Assembly: GCF_005796185.1 (NCBI RefSeq)
Contig: NZ_VAHM01000008.1
Span: 113,524 to 177,523 of the forward strand
Reading direction: 5' to 3'
DNA: 64,000 bases
From: Pseudarthrobacter sp. NamB4
GTDB lineage: Bacteria > Actinomycetota > Actinomycetes > Actinomycetales > Micrococcaceae
A program made the translations under genes and the position numbers. How positions within the stretch are numbered: position 1 is the first letter of the stretch; each line of letters starts with the position of its first letter. This document shows positions 53,978-62,058 of this stretch, piece after piece. Under the pieces are notes generated by a model that was not told the origin of the DNA, did not search any database, and worked only from the letters and a program-made list of their open reading frames with translations.

Positions 53978-54011
53978 TAACTTACGCCTCGGTAAGTTAC
54001 CGGCGGGTAAC
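53978..54011. promoter_or_regulatory. Two overlapping palindromes upstream of the hemolysin III gene
   Basis: TAACTTAC (53978-53985) and GTAAGTTA (53992-53999) form a perfect 8-bp inverted repeat with 6-nt spacer. GTTACC (53996-54001) and GGTAAC (54006-54011) form a second. On the minus strand TAAGTT inside the first could be the -10. The CTTAC-N6-GTAAG form is typical of TetR-family operators. Confidence 0.5.
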
Positions 54012-54072
54012 CAGCTGTGCGGGGTTGTAGCTGGTGTGGGCGGGCGGGCAGGTGCCGCTGCGGGCGGTAGCC

Positions 54073-54078
54073 TAGGAT
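54073..54078 (+). promoter_or_regulatory. -10-like element of the isoprenyl synthase gene
   Basis: TAGGAT, 27 nt before GTG 54106. Here the short leader leaves room for the AAGGAAG ribosome site. Confidence 0.45.
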
Positions 54079-54105
54079 GTGCAAAGTACGGACCAAGGAA
54101 GTCAG

Positions 54106-54879
54106 GTGAGTGAACGCGTGGAGTTGCCCGGGTTCCTCTATGGCTTCTATGAGCGCAGGCTCCTCAAGGACCTGGCCCGTGACCGGATTCCCCGGCACAT
54201 CGGCGTCATGGTGGACGGGAATCGCCGCTGGGCGAGGCAGTTCAATGCCCCCACCAGCCACGGCCACCAGGCCGGTGCGTACAAGATTCACGAGTTCCTT
54301 GGCTGGTGCCAGGAACTGGGCGTCAAGGTGGTCACCCTGTACATGCTGTCCACGGACAACATGAACAGGTCCAGCGAGGAGCTGGACCTCCTTATGGGCA
54401 TCATCGCCAACACCCTCGACCGGCTGGACGAGGACGCCAACATCTCCGTTCACGCCATGGGCGCGCCGGAGCTGCTGCCCGATTACCTGGCCGAGAGGCT
54501 CAATAAGCTGACCGCCAGGACCCCAGTGCACGAAAAGATCCACGTGAACGTGGCCGTCGGCTACGGCGGACGCCGGGAGATCGTTGATGCAGTGCGCGAA
54601 CTCCTGCATGATGCGATAGCCAGGGGAGCGGACATCTCCAAGCTGGCGGACGATCTCTGCGTGGACGACATCTCCCGCTTCCTCTACACCAGGGGCCAGC
54701 CGGACCCGGATCTTGTTATCCGCACCTCGGGGGAACAGCGTCTCTCCGGATTCCTGATGTGGCAGAGCGCCTACAGCGAGTTCTATTTCTGCGAGGCCCT
54801 CTGGCCCGCTTTCCGCAAGGTGGATTTCCTGCGCGCCCTCCGCGACTACGCCGGAAGGCAGCGCCGCTTCGGTTCCTGA
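54106..54879 (+). CDS. Cis-prenyltransferase (isoprenyl/undecaprenyl diphosphate synthase family)
   Basis: A Z-type prenyl synthase making lipid carrier precursors. The 257 residues contain the catalytic signature HIGVMVDGNRRWARQFN, HGHQAGAYKIHEFLGWCQEL, TLYMLSTDNMNRSSEELDLL, NVAVGYGGRREIVDAV and PDLVIRTSGEQRLSGFLMW, ending SEFYFCEALWPAF. All substrate residues are present. Actinobacteria often have two such enzymes (short Z-farnesyl and long decaprenyl), and I cannot tell which this is. GTG 54106 is used because AAGGAAG precedes it; GTG 54079 would abut the -10. Confidence 0.92.
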   Translation: MSERVELPGFLYGFYERRLLKDLARDRIPRHIGVMVDGNRRWARQFNAPTSHGHQAGAYKIHEFLGWCQELGVKVVTLYMLSTDNMNRSSEELDLLMGIIANTLDRLDEDANISVHAMGAPELLPDYLAERLNKLTARTPVHEKIHVNVAVGYGGRREIVDAVRELLHDAIARGADISKLADDLCVDDISRFLYTRGQPDPDLVIRTSGEQRLSGFLMWQSAYSEFYFCEALWPAFRKVDFLRALRDYAGRQRRFGS

Positions 54880-55011
54880 TGCTCCCGGTTCATCATGAGT
54901 TCACGCAATGCAACAGGAATCGCCGCGTAATGGTTGCGGAAATCACCTGGGGTGGATTTACGTTATATCCATCAGCAGGCAAAACCGCCGGCTGATCGGG
55001 GAGGCCAGTAC

Positions 55012-55083
55012 ATGGAGCGAAACATCGCACCGGTTGTATGGGAGGCCGGACCCGGCCTCCTGGCCGAGCCGCCTCACCAATAA
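55012..55083 (+). CDS. Short ORF ahead of PIN-PhoH (leader peptide or small protein)
   Basis: A 23-codon ORF ([20 protein letters not shown], then PHQ) with a strong ribosome site, GGGGAGG, 7 nt before its ATG and a TAA at 55081-55083. It ends 34 nt before the PhoH start. A 9-bp hairpin (55041-55060, GGAGGCCGG/CCGGCCTCC) lies within its coding region, so ribosome position could alter the leader fold. Mycobacterial phoH2 genes are preceded by a small antitoxin gene (phoAT); whether this ORF is related is speculation. Coding is unproven. Confidence 0.4.
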   Translation: MERNIAPVVWEAGPGLLAEPPHQ

Positions 55084-55117
55084 CAATTCCGGGCTGGCGC
55101 CCGGGGCTGGAGTCGAT

Positions 55118-56536
55118 GTGGCTACTTCTGAACAACTGCCCGAGGTCCTGTTCGACCAGGGAGGGAAAGCTACCTCTCGCGCCACGCGAGCCACCTTACA
55201 GACCGGCGCAGCAGCGAATGCTGCGGCCGGTTTTGCTGTCTCTGGAAGGGAAGCCACAATTAACACCTTCGTCATCGACACCTCCGTCCTGCTCTCCGAC
55301 CCCCGCGCACTGCTGCGCTTCGCCGAACACGAGGTGATCGTACCGGTGGTGGTCATCACGGAACTGGAAGCCAAGCGGCACGATCCTGAGCTGGGCTACT
55401 TTGCCCGCAAGGCCCTGCGGCTCCTGGACGACCTCCGCATCAAGCACGGCGGACTCAACCAGCCCATCCCCATCGGGGACGACGGCGGCTCCCTCATGGT
55501 GGAGCTGAACCACATCTCCTCGGAGGTACTGCCGCTGGGCTTCCGAAGCGGGGACAACGACAGCCGCATCCTCGCCGTCGCCAAGAACCTTGCCAATGAA
55601 GGCCGAAACGTCACTGTCGTGTCCAAGGACCTGCCCATGCGGGTCAAGGCGTCAGCCATGGGGCTTACCGCCGACGAGTACCGCAACGAACTGGTCAAGG
55701 ATTCAGGCTGGACCGGTGTCGCCGAGGTGGAAGCCAGCGAGCAGGAGGTCTCCACCCTCTACGGCCACGAACCCGTTTTCATCCCTGCCGCCGCGGAAAT
55801 GCCCGTCAACACGGGCCTTGTCCTGCTCTCCAATAGGGGGTCCGCGTTGGGCCGGGTTGGGCCGGACAAGCAGGTCCGCCTGGTGAAGGGCGACCGTGAC
55901 GTCTTCGGGCTCCACGGGAGGTCCGCCGAGCAGCGGCTTGCCATCGACCTGCTGATGGATCCCGCCGTCGGAATCGTGTCCATCGGTGGCCGGGCCGGTA
56001 CCGGCAAGTCCGCCCTGGCGCTGTGTGCGGGACTGGAAGCGGTTTTGGAACGCCGCGAGCACCGCAAGGTGATCGTCTTCCGTCCCCTCTACGCGGTGGG
56101 CGGCCAGGAACTGGGCTACCTGCCAGGCTCTGAGTCCGAAAAGATGAACCCTTGGGCGCAGGCAGTCTTCGACACCCTGGGCGCCCTGGTCAGCCAGGAA
56201 GTGGTGGAGGAGGTCATGGACCGCGGCATGCTCGAGGTCATGCCCCTCACCCACATCCGCGGGCGCTCACTCCACGACGCCTTCGTGATCGTTGACGAAG
56301 CCCAATCGCTGGAAAAGAACGTCCTGCTCACCGTCATGAGCCGCATCGGCCAGAACTCGAAGATCGTCCTGACCCACGACATCGCCCAGCGCGACAACCT
56401 CCGCGTCGGACGGCATGACGGCATCGCCGCCGTCGTCGAGACCCTGAAAGGACACCCGCTCTTCGGCCACATCACCCTGACCAGGTCCGAGCGTTCGCCC
56501 ATCGCCGCCCTGGTGACGGAGCTTCTCGAAGGCTAA
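55118..56536 (+). CDS. PIN-PhoH fusion (PhoH2-type RNase/RNA helicase)
   Basis: 472 residues in two domains. Residues about 50-185 are a PIN nuclease: [57 protein letters not shown] and [14 protein letters not shown] supply the acidic site. Residues about 255-472 are the PhoH ATPase: Walker [21 protein letters not shown] near 290, Walker [21 protein letters not shown] near 390, and [20 protein letters not shown]. The pair fits sequence-specific RNA unwinding and cutting. GTG 55118 has GGAG 5 nt upstream. The N-terminal 45 residues are low-complexity. A short ORF and hairpin precede it. Confidence 0.92.
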   Translation: MATSEQLPEVLFDQGGKATSRATRATLQTGAAANAAAGFAVSGREATINTFVIDTSVLLSDPRALLRFAEHEVIVPVVVITELEAKRHDPELGYFARKALRLLDDLRIKHGGLNQPIPIGDDGGSLMVELNHISSEVLPLGFRSGDNDSRILAVAKNLANEGRNVTVVSKDLPMRVKASAMGLTADEYRNELVKDSGWTGVAEVEASEQEVSTLYGHEPVFIPAAAEMPVNTGLVLLSNRGSALGRVGPDKQVRLVKGDRDVFGLHGRSAEQRLAIDLLMDPAVGIVSIGGRAGTGKSALALCAGLEAVLERREHRKVIVFRPLYAVGGQELGYLPGSESEKMNPWAQAVFDTLGALVSQEVVEEVMDRGMLEVMPLTHIRGRSLHDAFVIVDEAQSLEKNVLLTVMSRIGQNSKIVLTHDIAQRDNLRVGRHDGIAAVVETLKGHPLFGHITLTRSERSPIAALVTELLEG

Positions 56537-56548
56537 CCACCTGGGTGA

Positions 56549-56587
56549 GGGGCCGTGGTCCGGTTCGCCGGGGGCCACGGCCCTTTG
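56549..56587 (+). terminator. Terminator of PIN-PhoH
   Basis: GGGCCGTGG (56550-56558) pairs with CCACGGCCC (56575-56583), followed by TTT. Confidence 0.75.
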
Positions 56588-56615
56588 CGTGTCCGTGATT
56601 GGGTTCGCCCCGCCA

Positions 56616-56718
56616 CGGTCCTTCTCCGTCGCTCAGACACAACGCATAGGGCCCCCTTCGGTCGCTGAGCGACCTCCGGGGGCCGATGCGTCGCGATGCG
56701 CTCCTACGAGAAGGACCG
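56616..56718. repeat. Nested palindromic intergenic element
   Basis: Three inverted repeats fit inside each other. The outer is CGGTCCTTCTC (56616-56626) with GAGAAGGACCG (56708-56718). The middle is CGCAT and GGCCCCC (56643-56656) with GGGGGCC and ATGCG (56678-56690). The inner is GGTCGCT (56660-56666) with AGCGACC (56668-56674). It lies between convergent genes and holds no ORF. It looks like a REP/BIME-type extragenic palindrome. Confidence 0.6.
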
Positions 56719-56733
56719 CGACGCGGCTTGTTG

Positions 56734-57381
56734 TCAGCTCACCTTCAAAAACCTCGCCGATTGTTCGTGGCCCTCCACTTTCAAATCCCAGTCGGGGCGT
56801 TTGAAGGAGTCTGGAGCGAGGCGGACGTGCTGGACGGTTTCCGCCTTGCTGCCCCAGGCCTTGCGGGTGGTGCCGTTGAGTTCATAGCCGAGGGAGCGGG
56901 ACACGCCCAGGGACGCGTCGTTCCAGTCTGCTGCCTCGGATTCGGCAACTTCTGCACCGAGCCAGTCGAACGCGTAAAGGGCGACGGCGGCACGCATCTC
57001 CTTGCCGAGGCCACGGCCCTGCACGGACTGCTTGAGCCAGGAGCCGGTGGTGACGGTCTTGAGCGCTGCGAAGTCCTTGGCACCAACGTCCTGGCAGCCG
57101 ATGAACTCGTCCTCGTGCCAGATGCCCAGGAGGAGGGTCCATGACTCCGGTGTGCATTCGGCGCGGCAGCGCCAGTACCAGCGCGCCATGTTCGCCCCAA
57201 GTTCGTCTGCTGGAAGCTCTGTCCAGGGCGTGCTGAAAGGGTTGCGGCCGGCCGCGTGGATTCCACTTTTGGCTGCCTCGACTGCTGCGGGGATGTCCTC
57301 GTCCCGGATGGGGCGTAATTCAAGGCGGGGAGTGGTCAGCCGGAGGCCGAAGATCGGCCAAACGTCGCTTAGGGAAGTCAT
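56734..57381 (-). CDS. RimJ/RimL-type GNAT acetyltransferase
   Basis: A 215-residue N-acetyltransferase (Acetyltransf_3 type). It begins FGLRLTTPRLELRPIRDEDI, then WYWRCRAECTPESWTLLLGI with WHEDEFIGCQDV. The acetyl-CoA loop is SVQGRGLGKEMRAAVALYAF (Q-x-x-G-x-G/K), followed by DWNDASLGVSRSLGYELNG. The acceptor (protein N-terminus, antibiotic or metabolite) is unknown. ATG 57381 has TAGGCT exactly 6 nt upstream. It is convergent with PIN-PhoH across the palindromic element. Confidence 0.86.
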   Translation of the reverse strand: MTSLSDVWPIFGLRLTTPRLELRPIRDEDIPAAVEAAKSGIHAAGRNPFSTPWTELPADELGANMARWYWRCRAECTPESWTLLLGIWHEDEFIGCQDVGAKDFAALKTVTTGSWLKQSVQGRGLGKEMRAAVALYAFDWLGAEVAESEAADWNDASLGVSRSLGYELNGTTRKAWGSKAETVQHVRLAPDSFKRPDWDLKVEGHEQSARFLKVS

Positions 57382-57387
57382 CCGCGA

Positions 57388-57393
57388 AGCCTA
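57388..57393 (-). promoter_or_regulatory. -10-like element of the GNAT gene
   Basis: TAGGCT on the minus strand, 6 nt before ATG 57381. Confidence 0.5.
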
Positions 57394-57423
57394 GCCCATG
57401 AGCCCTGCCTGCGACTGTCACAA

Positions 57424-58218
57424 TCAGGCCGGGACATCCCAGCTGATGTGGCGGCGGACGTCGGTGAGGTTCATCGATTCGGCCAGGAACAGGTCATCCA
57501 GCATGTATTCGTCCACCGCGATGATCCGCAGCCAGTGGCCGTACCGGCCTGTCCCGGGTTCGAGTGCATGGCTGGAGACGCAAACACCGGTTCCCAAATC
57601 CACGCGTATCCGGTTTCGGCCCGGCAGGCACAGGGGAGCCGCAGGGTCAACGGGATGGTACGCGGGGGTGGGAGCCACTTCTGCCTCCAGGGCCGGCCGG
57701 CCCTCATGGTCCGCCCGGATGACGTCCCGGACCTCCACAGGGTTGCTGCCCGGGAACTCCAGTGGCACAGGGGCGCTGCCGGCGAGCTCCACGGGATCAA
57801 GCGCCGCTGAGAAGCGGCCGTTGCCGAAGCCCGGCTCGCCGTAGGCTGCCTCCGGGCGCCGCCGGACCAGGCCCGAGCCGTCGTACACCGGTGTCACCAG
57901 GTGAGGCGGCAGGAGCCACGATTTCCGGGTGGAGCTGACGTAGAAGCCGTCCTTGGAATCGTTGATTCCGGTGGTGCTGTGCAGGACCAGTCCGTCCGGG
58001 CTTTCGAGGCGAAGTGCGCCCGGGCGGCGCAGCCATGCGCGGACCAGGGGAGCTGCAGGGCTGGCAGCTTCCGTGAAGGGCTCATCCCAGTACTCAAAGC
58101 GCAACGACTGCCACTTCCAGGGGGAGGACCGGCACAGATTCCGGAACATGGCCACGAGGTCCGTGCGGGCAGCGCCGCTGTCAGGATCCGGCCTGTGCCG
58201 GGAGTCCCACGTCGACAT
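57424..58218 (-). CDS. Unrecognised soluble protein
   Basis: I do not recognise the family. 264 residues, no signal peptide or membrane helix. Regions that look conserved-like are MFRNLCRSSPWKWQSLRFEY, VRAWLRRPGALRLESPDGL and SSHALEPGTGRYGHWLRIIA, then VDEYMLDDLFLAESMNLTDV. It is rich in Trp, Pro and Arg and could be all-beta. ATG 58218 is preferred over GTG 58224 because TAAACT sits 6 nt before it. It is divergent from the prepilin peptidase gene, with a 59-nt gap. Third-position GC bias supports coding. Confidence 0.68.
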   Translation of the reverse strand: MSTWDSRHRPDPDSGAARTDLVAMFRNLCRSSPWKWQSLRFEYWDEPFTEAASPAAPLVRAWLRRPGALRLESPDGLVLHSTTGINDSKDGFYVSSTRKSWLLPPHLVTPVYDGSGLVRRRPEAAYGEPGFGNGRFSAALDPVELAGSAPVPLEFPGSNPVEVRDVIRADHEGRPALEAEVAPTPAYHPVDPAAPLCLPGRNRIRVDLGTGVCVSSHALEPGTGRYGHWLRIIAVDEYMLDDLFLAESMNLTDVRRHISWDVPA

Positions 58219-58224
58219 ATCCAC

Positions 58225-58230
58225 AGTTTA
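58225..58230 (-). promoter_or_regulatory. -10-like element of the unknown gene at 57.4 kb
   Basis: TAAACT on the minus strand, 6 nt before ATG 58218; it decides the start. Confidence 0.5.
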
Positions 58231-58265
58231 CGCGCGGGCAGTACTGCCGGGCACTGGAAATCCAG

Positions 58266-58271
58266 TAGCAT
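58266..58271 (+). promoter_or_regulatory. -10-like element of the prepilin peptidase gene
   Basis: TAGCAT, 6 nt before GTG 58278. Confidence 0.45.
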
Positions 58272-58277
58272 CCGAGG

Positions 58278-58829
58278 GTGATCCAACGACTGGGCGAACT
58301 TTGGCAGCACGCCCCGCTGGCCTTCTGGCTTGTGCTGGCCGCCTGTGCTTATTTCGCCGTGATGGCCACCCGGCTCACGGTCATCGATGTCCGGCACCAC
58401 CTCCTGCCGAACCACATCGTCTTCCCGTCCTACGCCGTGGCCGGTGTCCTGCTGCTTGCGGCGGCTTTTGCCGCAACTGGCGGTAGCACTGAGCAGGCAG
58501 CCGCAGCGCCCCTTGGCGGCCTGGTGGCCCTGCCGGTGCTTCGTGTTGTGGCGGGTTCCGCCATCCTCTGGGTCTTTTACTTCATCCTGCGGATGGTCTA
58601 TCCGCCGGGCATGGGCTTCGGGGATGTGAAGCTGGCAGGAGTCCTGGGGATGTACCTCGGCTACCTTGGCTGGGGGCATCTGTTCGCGGGCACATTCCTG
58701 GCTTTCCTCCTGGGCGGACTGTGGTCCCTCGGGCTCCTGGCTGCGCGCAAAGGGACCCTGAAATCGTCCATCCCCTTTGGCCCGTTCATGCTGGCCGGAG
58801 CAGCTGCAGCCATGCTTCTCCCGGCGTAG
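58278..58829 (+). CDS. A24-family prepilin peptidase (short form)
   Basis: An integral aspartyl protease that processes type IV pilin-like signal peptides. The 183 residues hold about six helices and the two catalytic aspartates: D37 in RLTVIDVRHHLLPNHIVFPS and D116 in GMGFGDVKLAGVLGMYLGYL (the GxGDxK motif). The N-terminal cytosolic Zn domain of PilD is absent, as in actinobacterial and archaeal-like forms. No pilin or pilus assembly genes are in the window, so its substrates lie elsewhere. The GTG start fits TAGCAT. Confidence 0.88.
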   Translation: MIQRLGELWQHAPLAFWLVLAACAYFAVMATRLTVIDVRHHLLPNHIVFPSYAVAGVLLLAAAFAATGGSTEQAAAAPLGGLVALPVLRVVAGSAILWVFYFILRMVYPPGMGFGDVKLAGVLGMYLGYLGWGHLFAGTFLAFLLGGLWSLGLLAARKGTLKSSIPFGPFMLAGAAAAMLLPA

Positions 58830-58892
58830 GTGCCTTCGCCCCGGCGATGCGGGCAGGCGATGCGGGCAGGCGCAGAAGGCAAGGCTTTTCGG

Positions 58893-58898
58893 TAGGCT
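58893..58898 (+). promoter_or_regulatory. -10-like element of the NUDIX gene
   Basis: TAGGCT, 6 nt before ATG 58905. Confidence 0.55.
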
Positions 58899-58904
58899 GG
58901 CAGA

Positions 58905-59375
58905 ATGCCTGCGCCTGACTATGTCCTCGAACTCCGCAAGAAAATTGGCAACCATCCGCTGTGGGTCCCTGGCGTCCGCGGCGTGGTGGTGGACGGCTCC
59001 GGCCGTGTGCTGCTCGCCCAGCGGGCGGATAACAGGCAGTGGGCGCTGGTAAGCGGAATGCTTGAGCCAGGCGAAGAGCCGGCGCGTGGGCTGGTACGCG
59101 AAATTTTTGAGGAAACGGCAGTGGTGGCCGAACCCGAGCGCGTGGTGTCCGTAGGCGCGGTGGGTCCCTTCACTTACCCGAACGGCGACGTGTGTGAGTT
59201 CCTGGATGTGGTGTTCCGCTGCCGCTACGTTTCCGGAACTGCCCGCGTCAATGACGACGAATCCCTGGCAGTGGGCTGGTTCGGCGTGGATGAACTCCCC
59301 GAACTGATGGCGGGGCACCTCACCAGCGTCCACCGTGCACTGGCTCCAGCCGAGGCTGCCCACTTCGAGCCCTGA
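58905..59375 (+). CDS. NUDIX hydrolase
   Basis: A 156-residue pyrophosphohydrolase of nucleoside diphosphate derivatives. The Nudix box is GMLEPGEEPARGLVREIFEE then TAVVAEP; it keeps G-x5-E-x7-REUxEE, with Ala at the usual late Gly. VVVDGSGRVLLAQRADNRQW before it and VGAVGPFTYPNGDVCEFLDV after it are typical. The substrate cannot be predicted. ATG is supported by TAGGCT 6 nt upstream. A perfect terminator hairpin follows. Confidence 0.9.
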   Translation: MPAPDYVLELRKKIGNHPLWVPGVRGVVVDGSGRVLLAQRADNRQWALVSGMLEPGEEPARGLVREIFEETAVVAEPERVVSVGAVGPFTYPNGDVCEFLDVVFRCRYVSGTARVNDDESLAVGWFGVDELPELMAGHLTSVHRALAPAEAAHFEP

Positions 59376-59376
59376 C

Positions 59377-59413
59377 CTCCACCCGCCGTTCCCCCAATGA
59401 ACGGCGGGTGGAG
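59377..59413 (+). terminator. Terminator of the NUDIX gene
   Basis: CTCCACCCGCCGTTC pairs perfectly with GAACGGCGGGTGGAG (15 bp) around CCCCAAT. It has no U-run. Confidence 0.75.
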
Positions 59414-59453
59414 ACCGCGGCGGGCAGCAGCAAGGCGGCCTGTACGACGGCGG

Positions 59454-59817
<364 letters not shown>

Positions 59818-59847
59818 TCAAAGTGCAAAGTTCTTGATAGTCGCACA

Positions 59848-59896
59848 ACGACGGCGGCCGCCCGCCTTCGCTGGGAAGGTGGGCGGCCGCCGTCGT
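59848..59896 (-). terminator. Terminator of fumC
   Basis: The 16-bp perfect stem ACGACGGCGGCCGCCC/GGGCGGCCGCCGTCGT with an inner CCTTC/GAAGG. Confidence 0.82.
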
Positions 59897-59923
59897 ACTT
59901 CTTGCGTTGGTTTTGCCGGGGGA

Positions 59924-61345
59924 TTAGGCCTTGTGCGGGGGACGCGTCATGGACATGACGTCCAGGGCGGTGTCCAGCTGCTCCTCGGTGAGTTCGCCCC
60001 GCTCCAGGAAGCCCATGGCCACCACTGCCTCGCGGATGGTCAGGCCCTCGGCCACGGCCTTCTTGGCGATCTTGGCCGCGTTCTCGTACCCGATGTATTT
60101 GTTCAGGGGCGTGACGATGGAGGGCGAAGCCTCGGCCAGGAAGCGGGCACGCTCCACGTTGGCGGTGATGCCGTCGATCATCTTGTCCGCCATGACGCGG
60201 CTGGTGTTGGCCAGCAGGCGGATGGATTCGAGCAGGTTGGCGGCCATGACGGGGATGCCGACGTTCAGCTCGAAGGCGCCGTTGGTGCCGGACCAGGCGA
60301 TGGCGGTGTCGTTACCGATCACCTGGGCGGCGACCATGATGGAGGCCTCGCAGATGACGGGGTTGACCTTGCCGGGCATGATCGAGGAGCCGGGCTGGAG
60401 GTCCGGAATCGCGATCTCGCCGAGCCCGGTGTTGGGGCCGGAGCCCATCCAGCGGAGATCGTTGTTGATCTTCATAAACGAGATGGCGATGTTGCGCAGC
60501 TGGCTGGACGCCTCGATCAGGCCGTCGCGGTTGGCCTGGGCCTCGAAGTGATCGCGGGCCTCGGTCAGGGGGAGCCCGGTGTCCGTTGCCAGCAGTTCGA
60601 TAACGCGCTCGGGGAAGCCGGCCGGAGTGTTGATACCGGTGCCCACTGCCGTGCCGCCAAGCGGAACTTCGGCAACGCGGGGGAGCGAGGCGTTGATCCG
60701 TTCGATGCCGTAGCGGACCTGCGCCGCATAGCCGCCAAACTCCTGGCCAAGGGTGACCGGGGTGGCATCCATGAGGTGCGTGCGCCCGGACTTGACTACG
60801 TCCTTGAACTCAACGGCCTTGCGCTCCAGGGATTCGGCCAAATAGCCGAGGGCGGGAATAAGGTCGTTGATCAGCGCGGACGTTGCTGCCACGTGCACGG
60901 AGGTGGGGAAGACGTCGTTGGAGGACTGCGAGGCGTTGACGTGGTCGTTCGGGTGGACCACCTTGTCGCTGCCTGCGGCCTTCAGCGCGCGGGAGGCCAG
61001 CTCGGCGATGACCTCATTGGTGTTCATGTTCGAGGACGTGCCGGAGCCGGTCTGGAAAACGTCGATGGGGAAGTCGCCGTCGTACTTGCCGGCAGCTACC
61101 TCATCGGCCGCGTCTGCGATCGCCTTGGCCAGCTCGCCGTCGAGCACGCCCAGTTCTGCGTTGGCCTGGGCAGCGGCCTTCTTGACCCGGGCCAGCGCCT
61201 CGATGTGGGCGCGTTCCAGGGTCTTGCCGGAAATCGGAAAGTTCTCCACTGCCCGCTGCGTCTGTGCGCGGTACAGTGCGTTCACGGGGACGCGGACTTC
61301 GCCCATCGTGTCATGTTCAATACGGAACTCTTCAGTGGAAGTCAT
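59924..61345 (-). CDS. fumC: Fumarate hydratase, class II
   Basis: The iron-independent fumarase of the TCA cycle. The 473 residues include [60 protein letters not shown] and the superfamily signature [20 protein letters not shown]. The start ATG 61345 has TAAGCT 6 nt upstream. It works with SdhCDAB encoded at 11-14.7 kb. Its strong terminator lies at 59848-59896. Confidence 0.97.
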   Translation of the reverse strand: MTSTEEFRIEHDTMGEVRVPVNALYRAQTQRAVENFPISGKTLERAHIEALARVKKAAAQANAELGVLDGELAKAIADAADEVAAGKYDGDFPIDVFQTGSGTSSNMNTNEVIAELASRALKAAGSDKVVHPNDHVNASQSSNDVFPTSVHVAATSALINDLIPALGYLAESLERKAVEFKDVVKSGRTHLMDATPVTLGQEFGGYAAQVRYGIERINASLPRVAEVPLGGTAVGTGINTPAGFPERVIELLATDTGLPLTEARDHFEAQANRDGLIEASSQLRNIAISFMKINNDLRWMGSGPNTGLGEIAIPDLQPGSSIMPGKVNPVICEASIMVAAQVIGNDTAIAWSGTNGAFELNVGIPVMAANLLESIRLLANTSRVMADKMIDGITANVERARFLAEASPSIVTPLNKYIGYENAAKIAKKAVAEGLTIREAVVAMGFLERGELTEEQLDTALDVMSMTRPPHKA

Positions 61346-61351
61346 GGGGCT

Positions 61352-61357
61352 AGCTTA
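61352..61357 (-). promoter_or_regulatory. -10-like element of fumC
   Basis: TAAGCT on the minus strand, 6 nt before ATG 61345. Confidence 0.5.
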
Positions 61358-61431
61358 GGGCGATCCGGCGCCGCATCGAAAACCGTGAACGGCTTGCTAC
61401 AGGCTGCCCGCAGGCCCCCTTCGGGCAGCTC

Positions 61432-62046
61432 CTACAGCTCATCAATTCCGGAAACAACGTTCGCGCGGCCCTCGGCAAGGCTGTACGAAAGGCCGATCAC
61501 GGCAGTGCGCCCGGATTCAATTGCGTCCGAAATCACACGCGAGCTGTCCTTCAGCCGCTGCGACGTCTGCTTCACGTGCTCCACCACCATGCCGTTGACC
61601 TCGGTTTCGTCGTTGCGCAGGGCGGTGAGGACGGACGGCGTAATGCGCTCCACGAGGTCGCGGATGAACCCGGCAGGCATCTGGCCGGTTTCCACCGCGG
61701 ACTTTGTGGCGGCCACGGCACCGCAGCTGTCGTGCCCCAGAATCACGATCAGCGGAACCCCCAGCACGCCGATGCTGTATTCCAGGGAACCAAGCACGGC
61801 GTCGTCAATGACCTGGCCGGCGGTGCGCACCACGAAGACATCGCCGAGCCCCACGTCAAAGATGATTTCCGCGGCGAGCCGCGAATCGGAGCAGCCGAAG
61901 ATCACGGCGAAGGGATGCTGGTTCTCCACCAGGGAAGACCGGCGTGACGCATCCTGGTTGGGGTGGGAGGTCACGCCGTTGACAAAGCGTTCATTGCCTT
62001 CGCGCAGACGGCGCCAGGCGAGTGCGGGAGTCAGATTGGTAGCCAC
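61432..62046 (-). CDS. Beta-class carbonic anhydrase
   Basis: Hydrates CO2 to bicarbonate for carboxylating enzymes. The 204 residues show the beta-class zinc site: C52, D54 and R56 in IFGCSDSRLAAE, H105 and C108 in ILGHDSCGAVAATK, and VVRTAGQVIDDAVLGSLEYS between them. It starts with GTG 62046, with TAAAGT 6 nt upstream lying in the end of the DUF4245 gene. So it has its own promoter although the genes are 9 nt apart. Confidence 0.93.
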   Translation of the reverse strand: MATNLTPALAWRRLREGNERFVNGVTSHPNQDASRRSSLVENQHPFAVIFGCSDSRLAAEIIFDVGLGDVFVVRTAGQVIDDAVLGSLEYSIGVLGVPLIVILGHDSCGAVAATKSAVETGQMPAGFIRDLVERITPSVLTALRNDETEVNGMVVEHVKQTSQRLKDSSRVISDAIESGRTAVIGLSYSLAEGRANVVSGIDEL

Positions 62047-62052
62047 GCGCCT

Positions 62053-62058
62053 ACTTTA
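62053..62058 (-). promoter_or_regulatory. -10-like element of the carbonic anhydrase gene
   Basis: TAAAGT on the minus strand, 6 nt before GTG 62046, overlapping the stop region of the upstream gene. Confidence 0.5.

Noticed and set aside
54880..55117. c-di-AMP (ydaO) riboswitch ahead of PhoH
   Set aside because: GATCGGGGAGGCCAGT recalls part of that motif, but the other conserved blocks are absent. The segment is better explained as the ribosome site of a small ORF.
58843..58868. 13-bp tandem duplication (GGCGATGCGGGCA twice)
   Set aside because: Two copies only, in a short intergenic stretch; no function can be argued.
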